Below, piece by piece: positions 53,015 through 62,681 of a DNA stretch of 64,000 nucleotides. The stretch spans positions 124,001 to 188,000 of the forward strand of contig UQSR01000001.1 of the NCBI GenBank assembly GCA_900543825.1, written 5' to 3'. The stretch is from an uncultured Mycoplasmatota bacterium. Its GTDB lineage: Bacteria; Bacillota_I; Bacilli_A; RF39; UBA660. The translations under genes and the position numbers were made by a program. How positions within the stretch are numbered: the first letter of the stretch is position 1; each line of letters starts with the position of its first letter. The notes under the pieces were generated by a model. It saw only the letters and a program-made list of their open reading frames with translations. It was not told where the DNA came from and made no database searches.

Positions 53015-53932
53015 ATGACAGTAGTATCTATGAGCTATTTGTTAGAAGCTGGAGTTCACTTTGGTCATCAGACTAAAAGATGGAATCCTAAAATGAAAGA
53101 GTATATTTATAACTCTAGAGATGATATTTATATCATTGATTTACAAAAGACAGTTGCTAAATTAGAGGAGGCTTATGAAGCACTTAATAAGATTGCTTCA
53201 GAAGGTGGTAAAGTACTTTATGTTGGTACTAAAAAACAAGCACAAGAAGTATGTAAGGAAGAGGCTGAAAGAAGTAATATGTACTATATGACTGAAAGAT
53301 GGTTAGGTGGTACTTTAACTAATTTTAGAACTATTAGAAGAAGAGTAAATCGTCTTGAAGAAATTGAAAAAATGGAAAAAGATGGTACTTTTGATAGATT
53401 GCCTAAGAAAGAAGTAGTAGGACTTAAGAAGGAATATGAAAAATTAAATAAGAATTTATGTGGTATTAGAGAAATGACTAAGTTACCTCAAGCTGTTATT
53501 ATTGTTGATTCTACTAAAGAATATAATGCAATACATGAAGCTAGAAAACTTGGTATACCTGTATTTGGTCTTATTGATACTAATTGTGATCCTGATGATG
53601 TTGACTATGTTCTTCCTGCTAATGACGATGCTGTAAGAAGTATTAAAGTTGTACTTGGTGCTTTAACTAATGCTATCATTGAAGCTAATGGTGGTACAAT
53701 AGTTGATTATGTTGGTGATGAAGAGAAGAAACCTTCTAAAGAAAAGTCTTTTGTAAAAAAAGAAAAGAAAGAAGTAAAAGAAGAAGTTACAGTTTTAGAA
53801 GAAAAAAATGAAAAGCCTGAATTAGATTTAAATATTCTAACTGTTGCTGAACTTAGAGAACTTGCTAAGAAGAGAGAAATTAAGGGTTACTCTAAGATGA
53901 AAAAAGAAGAATTAATTGAAAATTTAAAATAA
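53015..53932 (+). CDS. rpsB: 30S ribosomal protein S2 with C-terminal SAP/Rho-N-like extension
   Basis: A 305-residue S2. The start MTVVSMSYLLEAGVHFGHQ follows AAAGGAG and fits the family. S2 binds 16S rRNA at the neck of the 30S. After the core (about residue 225) comes a Lys/Glu linker and a 35-residue module LTVAELRELAKKREIKGYSK that looks like a SAP/Rho-N nucleic-acid-binding fold. The usual bacterial S2 is about 240-260 residues. The operon with tsf is conserved. Confidence 0.95.
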   Translation: MTVVSMSYLLEAGVHFGHQTKRWNPKMKEYIYNSRDDIYIIDLQKTVAKLEEAYEALNKIASEGGKVLYVGTKKQAQEVCKEEAERSNMYYMTERWLGGTLTNFRTIRRRVNRLEEIEKMEKDGTFDRLPKKEVVGLKKEYEKLNKNLCGIREMTKLPQAVIIVDSTKEYNAIHEARKLGIPVFGLIDTNCDPDDVDYVLPANDDAVRSIKVVLGALTNAIIEANGGTIVDYVGDEEKKPSKEKSFVKKEKKEVKEEVTVLEEKNEKPELDLNILTVAELRELAKKREIKGYSKMKKEELIENLK

Positions 53933-53943
53933 GGAGGAATACT

Positions 53944-54816
53944 ATGATTACTGCAAATATGGTTAAAGAGCTTAGAGAACAAACTGGAGCAGGTATGCTT
54001 GATTGTAAAAAAGCACTTACTGAAACTAATGGTAATATGGAAGAGGCTATTACTTGGCTTAGAGAAAAAGGAATTAGTAAAGCTGCTAAAAAGCAAACTA
54101 GAATTGCTGCTGAAGGTCTTGCTACTGCTAAGATAAGTGGTAATAATGCTGTTTTAGTTGAGGTTAATTCTGAAACTGATTTTGTTGCTAAGAATCCTGA
54201 ATTTGTTTCTTTAGTAGATGGTATTGCTAATGTTATATTAGATAAGAAGCCAGCTAATATGGAAGAAGCTATGAAATTGGAATTAGATGGTACTTCTATA
54301 GAAGAGGCTATTGTTAATAAAACTGCTACTATTGGTGAAAAATTATCTTTTAGAAGATTTGAGCTAGTAGAAAAAACTGATAATCAAGTATTTGGTACTT
54401 ATTCTCATATGGGCGGTAAGATTGTTACTTTAGCACTTCTTGAAGGAAATGACACAGAAGTAGCAAAAGATATTGCAATGCAAATCGCTGCTATGAGACC
54501 TTTATACTTAGATAGAGAGTCAGTTCCAGAAGAAAGAATTCAAAAAGAAAGAGAAATTCTTACTGAACAAGCTGAAAATGAGGGACTTGATTCTAATAAA
54601 TTACCTATGATTGTTAATGGTAGACTTAATAAATTCTTTGAAGAAATTTGTTTAGTTGATCAAGGATTTGTTAAAGAAAATAAGATGAAAGTTTCTAAAT
54701 ATGTTGAAAGCAAAAATATGAAGATAGTATCTTTTGTTAGATATGAAGTTGGCGAAGGTTTAGAGAAAAAAGAAGAGAACTTTGCTGATGAAGTGGCTAA
54801 GCAAATTAATGGATAA
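53944..54816 (+). CDS. tsf: Elongation factor Ts
   Basis: A 290-residue guanine nucleotide exchange factor for EF-Tu. N-terminal UBA-like module (VKELREQTGAGMLDCKKAL), the core VEVNSETDFVAKN and the C-terminal dimerisation region. SD AAGGAGG, 12 nt after rpsB. Terminator follows. Confidence 0.96.
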   Translation: MITANMVKELREQTGAGMLDCKKALTETNGNMEEAITWLREKGISKAAKKQTRIAAEGLATAKISGNNAVLVEVNSETDFVAKNPEFVSLVDGIANVILDKKPANMEEAMKLELDGTSIEEAIVNKTATIGEKLSFRRFELVEKTDNQVFGTYSHMGGKIVTLALLEGNDTEVAKDIAMQIAAMRPLYLDRESVPEERIQKEREILTEQAENEGLDSNKLPMIVNGRLNKFFEEICLVDQGFVKENKMKVSKYVESKNMKIVSFVRYEVGEGLEKKEENFADEVAKQING

Positions 54817-54824
54817 TTATAATT

Positions 54825-54850
54825 GAAGGACTTTGGTCCTTCTTTTTCTT
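54825..54850 (+). terminator. rpsB-tsf terminator
   Basis: GAAGGAC / GTCCTTC with TTTG loop and T tail. Confidence 0.92.
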
Positions 54851-54898
54851 TTGTAATTTATGTTTTTTTATTGAATATTCTTAAGTAGGGTGACTATT

Positions 54899-56806
54899 AT
54901 GTTTAATAAAGGTATTCATAAACGTATTAAAATTGTTTTACTTATTATTTTATTTATATTTATTATAATAATAGCTAAAGTATTTTATATAGAAGTTATT
55001 GATTATAAAAAACTTAATAGTTTAGCTAGTGGCCTTTGGAGTAGAAATTTACCTATTGAGGCTGATAGGGGAAATATTTATACTGTTGATGGTGAAGCTA
55101 TAGCTAGTAATCTTACTACTACTTCTTTAGTTTTTATTCCTAATCAAATTAAGAATAAGGATTTGGTTGCAGAAAAAATTAGTGGGATTCTTGATGTTCC
55201 TAAGAGTAAGATAGAAGAGCATTTATATAAAAAGTCAATGATGGAAAGAGTTCATCCTGAGGGTAGAAGATTATCTTACGAAATAGCTGATAAAATAGAA
55301 AATTTACATTTTGATGGTGTTTATTTACTTAAAGAATCAAAAAGATATTATCCACATAACGAAATGTTATCACATGTACTTGGTTATGTTGGTATTGATA
55401 ATCAGGGGCTTAGTGGATTGGAACTGGAATATGATGATATTTTGACTGGTGAATATGGTTCTATTCAGTATTTTTCTGATGCTAAGGGTAATAATTTAGA
55501 GAGAAATTCAGTTTATGTTGAACCTGAGGATGGTCTTGATATTTATCTTACTGTTAATTATGGTATTCAATCATCTATTGAAAGGGAACTTGATAATGTT
55601 GTTTTGAGATATAATCCAGATGGTGCCTGGGCTATTGCTATGGATCCTAATACGGGAGAGATTTTAGGTATGAGTTCTAGACCTAATTTTAATCCTAATA
55701 GTTATAAAGATTATGATACTGAGACTATTAATAGGAATATGGCTATATGGGCTAGTTATGAGCCTGGTAGTACTTTTAAAATTCTTACTTTGAGTGCTGC
55801 AGTTAACGAAGGAAAAGTTGATTTACTTAAAGATACTTTTTATGATGGTGGTAGTGTTAATGTTGATGGCGCTAGAATTAAATGTTGGAAGCATGGTGGT
55901 CATGGTAGTCAGACTTTTCTTGAGGTTGTACAGAATTCTTGTAATCCTGGGTTTGTTGAGCTTGGTAATAGATTGGGGAAAGAAACTTTATTTGATTATA
56001 TTAATAAATTTGGTTATGGTAAGAAGACTGGTATTGATTTGAATGGTGAGGCCACTGGTATTTTGTTTTCTTTAGATAAAGTTGGGCCTGTTGAACTTGC
56101 TACAACTGCTTTTGGACAGGGAGTTAGTGTTACTGCCTTACAGCAAGTAGTAGCGGTTAGTGCGGCGATTAATGGTGGTACTTTATATAAACCATATATT
56201 GTTAAAAGAGTGGCTTATCATGAGAATGGTCAAATTATTAAAGAGGTTAAACCTACTATTGTTAGAGATAATATTGTTACTAAGGATACTAGTGAAAAGG
56301 TTAGAATGACTTTAGAATCGGTTGTTTCGCTTGGTACTGGTCGTAATGCTTATATTGATGGTTATAGAGTTGGTGGTAAAACTGGTACTGCGCAAAAGGT
56401 TAATAATGGTATTTATATGCAAGGTAATTATATAGTATCTTTTATTGGTTTTTTGCCTGCTAATGATCCTAAGATAGTGGTATATCTTGCAATTGATAAT
56501 CCTAAAGGAGTTACACAATATGGTGGTACTGTTAGTGCTCCTATTGTTAAAAATATTATGGAAGATGCTATTACAAGTCTTAATATAGAAAAACAGGATG
56601 GTGGTACAGAAAAGAAATACCAATGGTATGATAAAAAATATTATACTGTTCCAAATGTTGTCGGCAAATCTAAAAAAGAGGCTACATCGATGCTTAAAAG
56701 TTTTTCTGTTGAATATAGTGGTAGTGGAGATGTTGTTGTTAATCAGTCCCCTGATAGCGATAGTAGAATTGCTGAGGGCGAGAAGGTTAGGTTATATTTA
56801 GGCTAG
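54899..56806 (+). CDS. Penicillin-binding protein, class B with PASTA domain (SpoVD/FtsI type)
   Basis: A 635-residue transpeptidase. N-terminal membrane anchor (12-33), dimerisation domain with RGNIYTVDG, transpeptidase domain with STFK (S291), SCN (S347) and KTGTAQ (K494), and one C-terminal PASTA domain (YTVPNVVGKSKKEA). This matches SpoVD, needed for cortex synthesis, or PbpB/FtsI for septation; the sequence alone does not decide. It precedes a kinase-like gene and mraY. Confidence 0.92.
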   Translation: MFNKGIHKRIKIVLLIILFIFIIIIAKVFYIEVIDYKKLNSLASGLWSRNLPIEADRGNIYTVDGEAIASNLTTTSLVFIPNQIKNKDLVAEKISGILDVPKSKIEEHLYKKSMMERVHPEGRRLSYEIADKIENLHFDGVYLLKESKRYYPHNEMLSHVLGYVGIDNQGLSGLELEYDDILTGEYGSIQYFSDAKGNNLERNSVYVEPEDGLDIYLTVNYGIQSSIERELDNVVLRYNPDGAWAIAMDPNTGEILGMSSRPNFNPNSYKDYDTETINRNMAIWASYEPGSTFKILTLSAAVNEGKVDLLKDTFYDGGSVNVDGARIKCWKHGGHGSQTFLEVVQNSCNPGFVELGNRLGKETLFDYINKFGYGKKTGIDLNGEATGILFSLDKVGPVELATTAFGQGVSVTALQQVVAVSAAINGGTLYKPYIVKRVAYHENGQIIKEVKPTIVRDNIVTKDTSEKVRMTLESVVSLGTGRNAYIDGYRVGGKTGTAQKVNNGIYMQGNYIVSFIGFLPANDPKIVVYLAIDNPKGVTQYGGTVSAPIVKNIMEDAITSLNIEKQDGGTEKKYQWYDKKYYTVPNVVGKSKKEATSMLKSFSVEYSGSGDVVVNQSPDSDSRIAEGEKVRLYLG

Positions 56807-56810
56807 TAAT

Positions 56811-56839
56811 TTGAACTTTTGTTATTTATATGTTATAAT
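56811..56839 (+). promoter_or_regulatory. Promoter of the kinase-like gene
   Basis: TTGAAC, 17 nt, TATAAT, just after the PBP stop codon. Confidence 0.85.
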
Positions 56840-56861
56840 ATAGGGCGTTTTAGGGGGATAT

Positions 56862-57716
56862 ATGGATATTATTAATATGTCAAGTAAGCAGATTACTAGT
56901 AATATAACATTAGATAGTTATAATACTTCGGGATATTTGAAAATAGTTAATTATTTTAATAGAAAGATGGTTCTTAAAAAAATTGATCCTATTAGATATG
57001 ATGAGGTTATTAGTAAGGTTTTATTTTTAAATAGATATAAAAATTTAATGCCTAGTAATTTTGTTATTCCAGAATTTTTGGTATTACTTGATAATAAGGA
57101 TTTATATATGGCTATTGATTATATAAATGGTAATAATCTTGGCGATGTATTAAAAGATAAAAATATTAATATTTGTGATAAAAAGATATATTTATCTTAT
57201 ATAGGTAATACTTTAGAAGAAATGAGGCATATGAGAGAAAATCCTTTACTTAGTGATTTTTGTTTAGGGGATTTACACGAAGATAATTTTATTGTTTCTA
57301 ATAAGAAGTTATATACTATTGATTTAGATGACGCAAAGATTGATTCTATTAGTCCGATAGCTAGTTATTTACAAGTTGGGTCTTTATTTAGTTATTTGCA
57401 TACAGATAAATATATTATTGAAGATTATAATCCTTATTTTGTTAAATATGAAGTTAATTACAATACTGATTTATATTGTTATATTATGATTATTTTGAAC
57501 TTTTTATATGGAGATAATGTTAATAATATGGATATAGAGGAGTTTTATTGTTATCTTGACTATTTAGATAGATTAGGAATTGATGGTTCTTTACTTAAAT
57601 GTTTTAATAGTATTTATTCTTCTGATGATAATATTAATCCTATGAATTATATTGATAGTTTGACTTCTAATCAAATTTATAGAGCTAAAAAGATTGTTTA
57701 TAAATATAATAAATAG
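56862..57716 (+). CDS. Protein-kinase-like / phosphotransferase-fold protein
   Basis: A 284-residue protein with kinase-fold hallmarks: MVLKKID (Lys), a hinge YINGNNLGDVL, catalytic loop GDLHEDNFIV and IDLDDAK in place of DFG. Hydrophobic helices follow. The catalytic Asp and Asn are kept, so it may be active on a protein or small molecule. Position before mraY hints at cell-wall control, but no further evidence exists. SD AGGGGGAT. Confidence 0.75.
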   Translation: MDIINMSSKQITSNITLDSYNTSGYLKIVNYFNRKMVLKKIDPIRYDEVISKVLFLNRYKNLMPSNFVIPEFLVLLDNKDLYMAIDYINGNNLGDVLKDKNINICDKKIYLSYIGNTLEEMRHMRENPLLSDFCLGDLHEDNFIVSNKKLYTIDLDDAKIDSISPIASYLQVGSLFSYLHTDKYIIEDYNPYFVKYEVNYNTDLYCYIMIILNFLYGDNVNNMDIEEFYCYLDYLDRLGIDGSLLKCFNSIYSSDDNINPMNYIDSLTSNQIYRAKKIVYKYNK

Positions 57717-57816
57717 TTATTTACATTGTATTGTAAAATAATAAAAAAGATACTATTTTATTTTTATTAGTTGTGATATAATATATTTAGAATATATTTG
57801 GAAATGGGGAGTTAGA

Positions 57817-58809
57817 ATGCTTACATTAACTAAATCGTTATTTGCACTTATGCTAGGCTTTATTGTGGCTACTTTATTCGGACTTGTTGCTATTCCTTTT
57901 TTAAAGAAGCTTAAAGCTGGACAGAGAATTAATGTTTATGTTGAGGCTCATAGAAGTAAAGCTGGTACTCCTACGATGGGAGGACTTATATTTATTATAC
58001 CAACTTTTTGTATTACTTTATTTTTATTACTTACTGGTAAAATAGAGTATTCCGTTAATTTGGTTATTGTTTTATTTGTATTTTTGGCTTATGCTCTTAT
58101 TGGATTTTTAGATGATTTTATAAGTCTAAAGAGAAAGGCTAATAAGGGACTTACGCAATTTCAAAAATTATTTTTACAATTAATTGTAGCACTTGTCTTT
58201 TATATATTATTTAGAGAATTTACTGATGGTGATTCTTATCTTAGAATATCTGCTTTAGGTATTGAATGGAATCTAGGCTGGTTCTATGGAGTATTTATTT
58301 TATTTATGCTAGTTGGTTCTTCTAATGCAGTTAATTTAACTGATGGACTTGATGGTTTGGCTGGTGGATTATCCGCAATTGCTTTTTTGGCCTTTGGTCT
58401 TATATCAATGGGTAGTTGGTGGATTGAAGGTAATGCTGATATGGGTATTTTCTGTTTTGTATTAGTGGGAGCTATTATGGGATTTTTGGTATATAATACT
58501 AATCCCGCTAAGGTATTTATGGGTGATACTGGTAGCCTGACTTTGGGAGCTACTATGGCTACCATTGCTATCTTGACATCACATGAATTATCACTTGCGG
58601 TTATTGGTGGTGTATTTGTTATAGAAACTTTAACTGTTATTATTCAAATTACTTCAGTCGTATTACTGAAGAGAAGGGTATTTTTAATGACTCCTATTCA
58701 TCATCATTTTGAGAGACTTGGTTGGAAAGAAAATGACATTGTTAAGTTATTTTGGATAGTTGGATTTATACTTTGTATGTTAGCACTTATATATGGCGTA
58801 TGGCTTTAA
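57817..58809 (+). CDS. mraY: Phospho-N-acetylmuramoyl-pentapeptide-transferase
   Basis: A 330-residue membrane enzyme with about ten helices. It moves phospho-MurNAc-pentapeptide to undecaprenyl phosphate, giving lipid I. Motifs: HRSKAGTPTMGGLIF, FLDDFISLKRK (catalytic Asp pair), NAVNLTDGLDGLA, VFMGDTGSLTLG and MTPIHHHFERLGW. A TATAAT box 34 nt upstream has only a weak -35. Terminator follows. Confidence 0.96.
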   Translation: MLTLTKSLFALMLGFIVATLFGLVAIPFLKKLKAGQRINVYVEAHRSKAGTPTMGGLIFIIPTFCITLFLLLTGKIEYSVNLVIVLFVFLAYALIGFLDDFISLKRKANKGLTQFQKLFLQLIVALVFYILFREFTDGDSYLRISALGIEWNLGWFYGVFILFMLVGSSNAVNLTDGLDGLAGGLSAIAFLAFGLISMGSWWIEGNADMGIFCFVLVGAIMGFLVYNTNPAKVFMGDTGSLTLGATMATIAILTSHELSLAVIGGVFVIETLTVIIQITSVVLLKRRVFLMTPIHHHFERLGWKENDIVKLFWIVGFILCMLALIYGVWL

Positions 58810-58810
58810 G

Positions 58811-58836
58811 AAAGCAGGATTATTCCTGCTTTTTAT
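58811..58836 (+). terminator. mraY terminator
   Basis: AAAGCAGGA / TCCTGCTTT with loop TTAT and TTAT tail. Confidence 0.9.
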
Positions 58837-58860
58837 AATATTGTTTTCTTTTTGACTACA

Positions 58861-58897
58861 GGCAAAAAGAACCTAGAAAGACTATAGGCTTTCTAGG
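58861..58897 (-). terminator. ftsW terminator
   Basis: Minus strand CCTAGAAAG / CTTTCTAGG with an 8-nt loop and TTCTTTTT. Confidence 0.88.
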
Positions 58898-58901
58898 ATA
58901 T

Positions 58902-59984
58902 TTATGAATTTTTATCTATATTTAATAATATTCCCATATTTATTAAACTTATTAGAAGACTACTACCACCATAAGATAGAAATGGTAATGTTACTCCTGT
59001 TACAGGAAGAAGTCCTACTACTACCATAAGATTTAATATAGTTTGAAAAGCTAATCCAAACGTTATACCAAATGATAGGAATTTTCCAAAATTATCTTGA
59101 CATTTCATTGATATTTTTAATCCCGAGTAAATGATAGTTATAAATAATGTCGCTACTATTAATACTCCTAAGAAACCAAATTCTTCACTTATTATGGCAA
59201 ATATAAAGTCTGTTTGAGGTTCAGGTAAGTAGAAGTGTTTTTGAATTGAATTGCCAAATCCTAGTCCTAATAAACCTCCTGGACCAATGGCGTAAAGACT
59301 TTGAATTATCTGAAAACCACTTCCTAGTGGATCAGTCCATGGATTTATGAATGATACTATTCTTTCTAATCTATATGGGGCAATTAAAATTAGAACTATT
59401 ACTCCTATTAATCCTAAAATTCCTATTTTTATAAAGAAATTCATTTTTACACCACTTATGAATAGTAATACAATGATGGTCATTACGATTACTACGCCAG
59501 TTCCAAAGTCTGGTTCTAACATGATTAAACCAAATATTAAAAGGAGAACACCTAAAATAGGAAGGACACCTTTCTTTATATTTTTTAGTTCTTTAGTATT
59601 GTTGGCTAGGTATTTGGATGTGAATATTATTAATCCTAATTTTGCAAATTCTGATGGTTGTAGTCCTAAAGAACCTATGCCAAACCAACTTCTACTACCA
59701 TTTCTTACAGTTCCAATACCGGGAATTAATACTAAAATAAGCATTATAGTACATGTTAAAAATATTATATTAGCTAACTTTTTATAGTTTTGATATGGGA
59801 ATTTACTTATGATAATCATTAATATGTATCCAATTATTAGAAATATGGCTTGTGATTTTAGGTATTTATATGGATCATTATATTTATATTCGGCCCAAAT
59901 ATTTGATGATGAATATATCATTAGAAGACCAAATAAACTTATTAATATTACCGCTAATAAAAGTAGTTTGTTATATTTTTTCAT
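58902..59984 (-). CDS. ftsW: SEDS-family peptidoglycan glycosyltransferase (FtsW/SpoVE type)
   Basis: A 360-residue protein with about ten helices. SEDS motifs: YNDPYKYLKSQAIF, GSRSWFGIGSLGLQPSEFAKL, EPDFGTGVVI, NPWTDPLGSGFQIIQSLYAIG, and a C-terminal GVTLPFLSYGGSSLL. It polymerises lipid II in septal (or cortex) peptidoglycan. ATG at 59984 has GGTGAT 6 nt upstream. FtsW and SpoVE cannot be told apart here. Confidence 0.9.
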   Translation of the reverse strand: MKKYNKLLLLAVILISLFGLLMIYSSSNIWAEYKYNDPYKYLKSQAIFLIIGYILMIIISKFPYQNYKKLANIIFLTCTIMLILVLIPGIGTVRNGSRSWFGIGSLGLQPSEFAKLGLIIFTSKYLANNTKELKNIKKGVLPILGVLLLIFGLIMLEPDFGTGVVIVMTIIVLLFISGVKMNFFIKIGILGLIGVIVLILIAPYRLERIVSFINPWTDPLGSGFQIIQSLYAIGPGGLLGLGFGNSIQKHFYLPEPQTDFIFAIISEEFGFLGVLIVATLFITIIYSGLKISMKCQDNFGKFLSFGITFGLAFQTILNLMVVVGLLPVTGVTLPFLSYGGSSLLISLINMGILLNIDKNS

Positions 59985-60033
59985 TGGCATATCACCTTAA
60001 TTTATTTTATTAATTTTAATCTATATATATACG

Positions 60034-60069
60034 ATAAAAAATACTAATCTTTTTTAATTAGTATTTTTT
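60034..60069. terminator. Terminator covering the permease stop codon
   Basis: AATACTAAT / ATTAGTATT with T runs on both strands; the minus-strand TAG stop is in the stem. Confidence 0.8.
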
Positions 60070-60835
60070 CTATATAACTTACTATTAGATACATAAGATA
60101 TGATACTATTAATAATATTATGATACCTGACATTACTAGATTTAAATTAAATACTTGAGATCCATAGGTTATTAGATATCCTATTCCTTGTTTTGATACT
60201 AGAAATTCACCCATTATTACTCCTATTAAGGTCATACTTATATTTATTTTTAGGGAACTTATTATTGTATTATAACTACTTGGTAAGATTACTAGTTTGA
60301 ATATTTGATATTTAGTTGCTTTAAATGATTTTAATAGATTTATTTTGTTTTTGTCTGTTTCGATAAATCCATTATATACGGTTATAATTGTTACTATTAG
60401 GGAAATTAATAAAGCCATTATTATTATTGATTTGATATTAGCACCAAAAAATATTATTATTATTGGCCCTATAGCTACTTTTGGTAGGCTATTTATTATT
60501 GTTAAATATGGATCGATTACTTTGTATAGAAAGTCATTCCACCATAGTATTATGGCTATTATAATACCTAGTATTGTTCCTAAGGAAAATGATATTATTG
60601 TTTCATAGATTGTTGCCCATATATGAATAAATAAATCTTCTTTATTATATAGACTTATTATGGTACTTAATATTCTACTTGGTGAAGATGATATAAAAGG
60701 ATTGATGATATTATATTTGGCTAATAATTCCCATGTTAATATAATAGTTAGTAGTAATAGTATTCTAAATGTTTTTATTAATAGTTTTTTGGTTTTATTT
60801 TTTCTTATGTATTTTTGGTGTTCTTTACTAAACAT
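60044..60835 (-). CDS. ABC transporter permease, SsuC/ThiX type
   Basis: A 263-residue protein with about six membrane helices and an EAA-like loop around SLPKVAIGPIIIIFFG. The family carries nitrate, sulfonate, taurine or pyrimidine precursors. Overlaps the ATPase gene by 8 nt. Confidence 0.85.
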   Translation of the reverse strand: MFSKEHQKYIRKNKTKKLLIKTFRILLLLTIILTWELLAKYNIINPFISSSPSRILSTIISLYNKEDLFIHIWATIYETIISFSLGTILGIIIAIILWWNDFLYKVIDPYLTIINSLPKVAIGPIIIIFFGANIKSIIIMALLISLIVTIITVYNGFIETDKNKINLLKSFKATKYQIFKLVILPSSYNTIISSLKINISMTLIGVIMGEFLVSKQGIGYLITYGSQVFNLNLVMSGIIILLIVSYLMYLIVSYIEKILIKKD

Positions 60836-61601
60836 TTATATCAATATCCTTCCATATTTTATCATAGTAGTATTGAAATTCTTTTTGTTTTCTGTTGTTT
60901 ATTGGGTTTTGTTTATTTTTCATTTCTATAGTATAAATACTTTTTACTTTAGAAGGTCTATTCGTTAATACTATTATGCGATCCGCCATAGAAATTGCTT
61001 CGGCAATATCATGAGTTATCATAATAGTTGTTTTCTTTTCTTTTTTTATTATTTTCCATACATCATCTGATACTGCTAGGCGGGTTTGATAATCTAAAGC
61101 AGAGAAGGGCTCGTCGAGCAGTAGTATATCGGGATTTGTTGCTAATGTTCTTATTAGCGCTACTCTTTGTCTCATTCCTCCGGATAAATTGTTTGGATAT
61201 TTTTTTATGAAGTCTTTTAAGCCATAGGTTTCTAGTAGTTTTGTTACTTTTTGGATATTTTCTTTGGTAATATTTTTTTCTATTTTTAGTCCTAATAGGG
61301 TATTATCTAAAATATTTAGCCAAGGAAATAGGGTGTCATTTTGAAGCATATAGCCCATTTTTTGTTTTCCTTGCGTGTATATTATTTCTCCTTGCGATTT
61401 TTCTTCTAATGAACATAAAATTGAAAGAAGGGTAGTTTTGCCGCAACCGGATGGTCCTACGATAGCTACAAATTCTCCTTCTTTGATATTTAAATTTAAA
61501 TCTTTAATAGCAGGTATTTCACTTTTATTTGTATGATATATTTTTGATAGTTTTTTGATTGTTAATATATCATTATTTGAATTTACTGAAGTATTTTCCA
61601 T
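60828..61601 (-). CDS. ABC transporter ATP-binding protein, SsuB/ThiZ type
   Basis: A 257-residue ATPase. Walker A GPSGCGKTT, Q-loop LQNDTLFPW, signature LSGGMRQRVALIRTL, Walker B DILLLDEPFSALD and H-switch MITHDIAEA. It energises the permease encoded next. The start overlaps the binding-protein gene by 29 nt and no strong SD is seen, so a later start is possible. Confidence 0.92.
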   Translation of the reverse strand: MENTSVNSNNDILTIKKLSKIYHTNKSEIPAIKDLNLNIKEGEFVAIVGPSGCGKTTLLSILCSLEEKSQGEIIYTQGKQKMGYMLQNDTLFPWLNILDNTLLGLKIEKNITKENIQKVTKLLETYGLKDFIKKYPNNLSGGMRQRVALIRTLATNPDILLLDEPFSALDYQTRLAVSDDVWKIIKKEKKTTIMITHDIAEAISMADRIIVLTNRPSKVKSIYTIEMKNKQNPINNRKQKEFQYYYDKIWKDIDINV

Positions 61602-62577
61602 ATATTAGTTTATCATATGGAACATATTCTGTTAATTCATTTGATGCTCTCATGATGTCTTGAATATGAGTCCATTCGGTTTCATTTATGGCAATGGTAT
61701 CACGCCAAGCATCATTTTCTTTGTATCTTTGAATCATAGTAGTCAAGTCTTCAAATTTTGTATCTGGAAAGTAAGATATTATACTTTTAGCTATTTCTTC
61801 TGGTGATTTTTCTTCAACGAATTTTAATCCTTTATCTATTGCTTTGGAGAAACTTAGTATGGTACTTTCGTTATTTTCAATGAAGCTCTTTTTAGCGTTA
61901 TATGCGGTATATGGTACTTCTCCTCCAAGGGTACCTACATATGCGACAATGTGTCCTAAACCTTGCTTTTCTACAGAAGTAGCATTTGGTTCAAATAGGG
62001 TAACAAAGTCACCATTACCTCCTATGAAGGCTCCTTCCATGGCTGCAAAAGCTACTGATGTATCTATGTTTAAGTCTTTTGTTGGGTCGATGTTATTTTG
62101 CATAAGTCCCCAAACAAATGTCATTTCGGGCATACCGCCACGTCTTCCTCCAATAACTGTTTTTCCTTTTAAATCCTCTAGAGTAAAATTATCTATTTTT
62201 TCTCTAGATACAAGAAATGAACCATCTCTTTTTGTTAGGGCAGCAAATACCATAGGATAATCTTTTTCGCCACCATTATATACATATATAGTTGCTTCTG
62301 TACCGGAAAATCCTATTTGAGCGTCTCCTGATAGAACTGCTGCAGTTACGGCATCCGCTCCAGGTGTTAGTATTAGATCTATGTCTATTCCTTCGTCTTC
62401 GAAGTATCCTTCACTTATGGCTACATATTGTGGTGCATAAAAGATACTATGAGCTACTTCCGCTACGGTTAGTTTGGTAAGATCTTCTTTAGTGTTATCT
62501 TTATTTCTATAGACACCTAATATTGTTACTGCTAATACTATTATGAATAGTATTAGACTAACTATTGTTCTTTTCAT
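61573..62577 (-). CDS. ABC transporter substrate-binding protein, NMT1/ThiY type
   Basis: A 334-residue periplasmic-binding-type protein: N-terminal membrane anchor (6-24) with no lipobox Cys, then VAEVAHSIFYAPQYVAISEGYF, GADAVTAAVLSGDAQIGFSG and GGRRGGMPEMTFVW. The family binds HMP, sulfonates or nitrate; the ligand here is unknown and no TPP riboswitch precedes it. The start follows TGGAGG. First gene of the operon. Confidence 0.85.
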   Translation of the reverse strand: MKRTIVSLILFIIVLAVTILGVYRNKDNTKEDLTKLTVAEVAHSIFYAPQYVAISEGYFEDEGIDIDLILTPGADAVTAAVLSGDAQIGFSGTEATIYVYNGGEKDYPMVFAALTKRDGSFLVSREKIDNFTLEDLKGKTVIGGRRGGMPEMTFVWGLMQNNIDPTKDLNIDTSVAFAAMEGAFIGGNGDFVTLFEPNATSVEKQGLGHIVAYVGTLGGEVPYTAYNAKKSFIENNESTILSFSKAIDKGLKFVEEKSPEEIAKSIISYFPDTKFEDLTTMIQRYKENDAWRDTIAINETEWTHIQDIMRASNELTEYVPYDKLIYGKYFSKFK

Positions 62578-62651
62578 ATTAACCTCCAATTCATAATTAT
62601 TATATTCTTTATGATTATAAAGGTTCTAGATGTAATGGCTATTTTATAAAA

Positions 62652-62680
62652 TAAAAAGATATACATTTTTTTGTATATCT
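62652..62680 (-). terminator. Terminator after the CsaA-like gene
   Basis: Minus strand AGATATACA / TGTATATCT with a T run; immediately after the stop codon. Confidence 0.85.
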
Positions 62681-62681
62681 A

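Noticed and set aside
62578..62681. Riboswitch (TPP-type) upstream of the NMT1-type transporter
   Set aside because: The 100-nt leader lacks the conserved TPP core (CUGAGA, ACCUGA) and has no anti-terminator pair.
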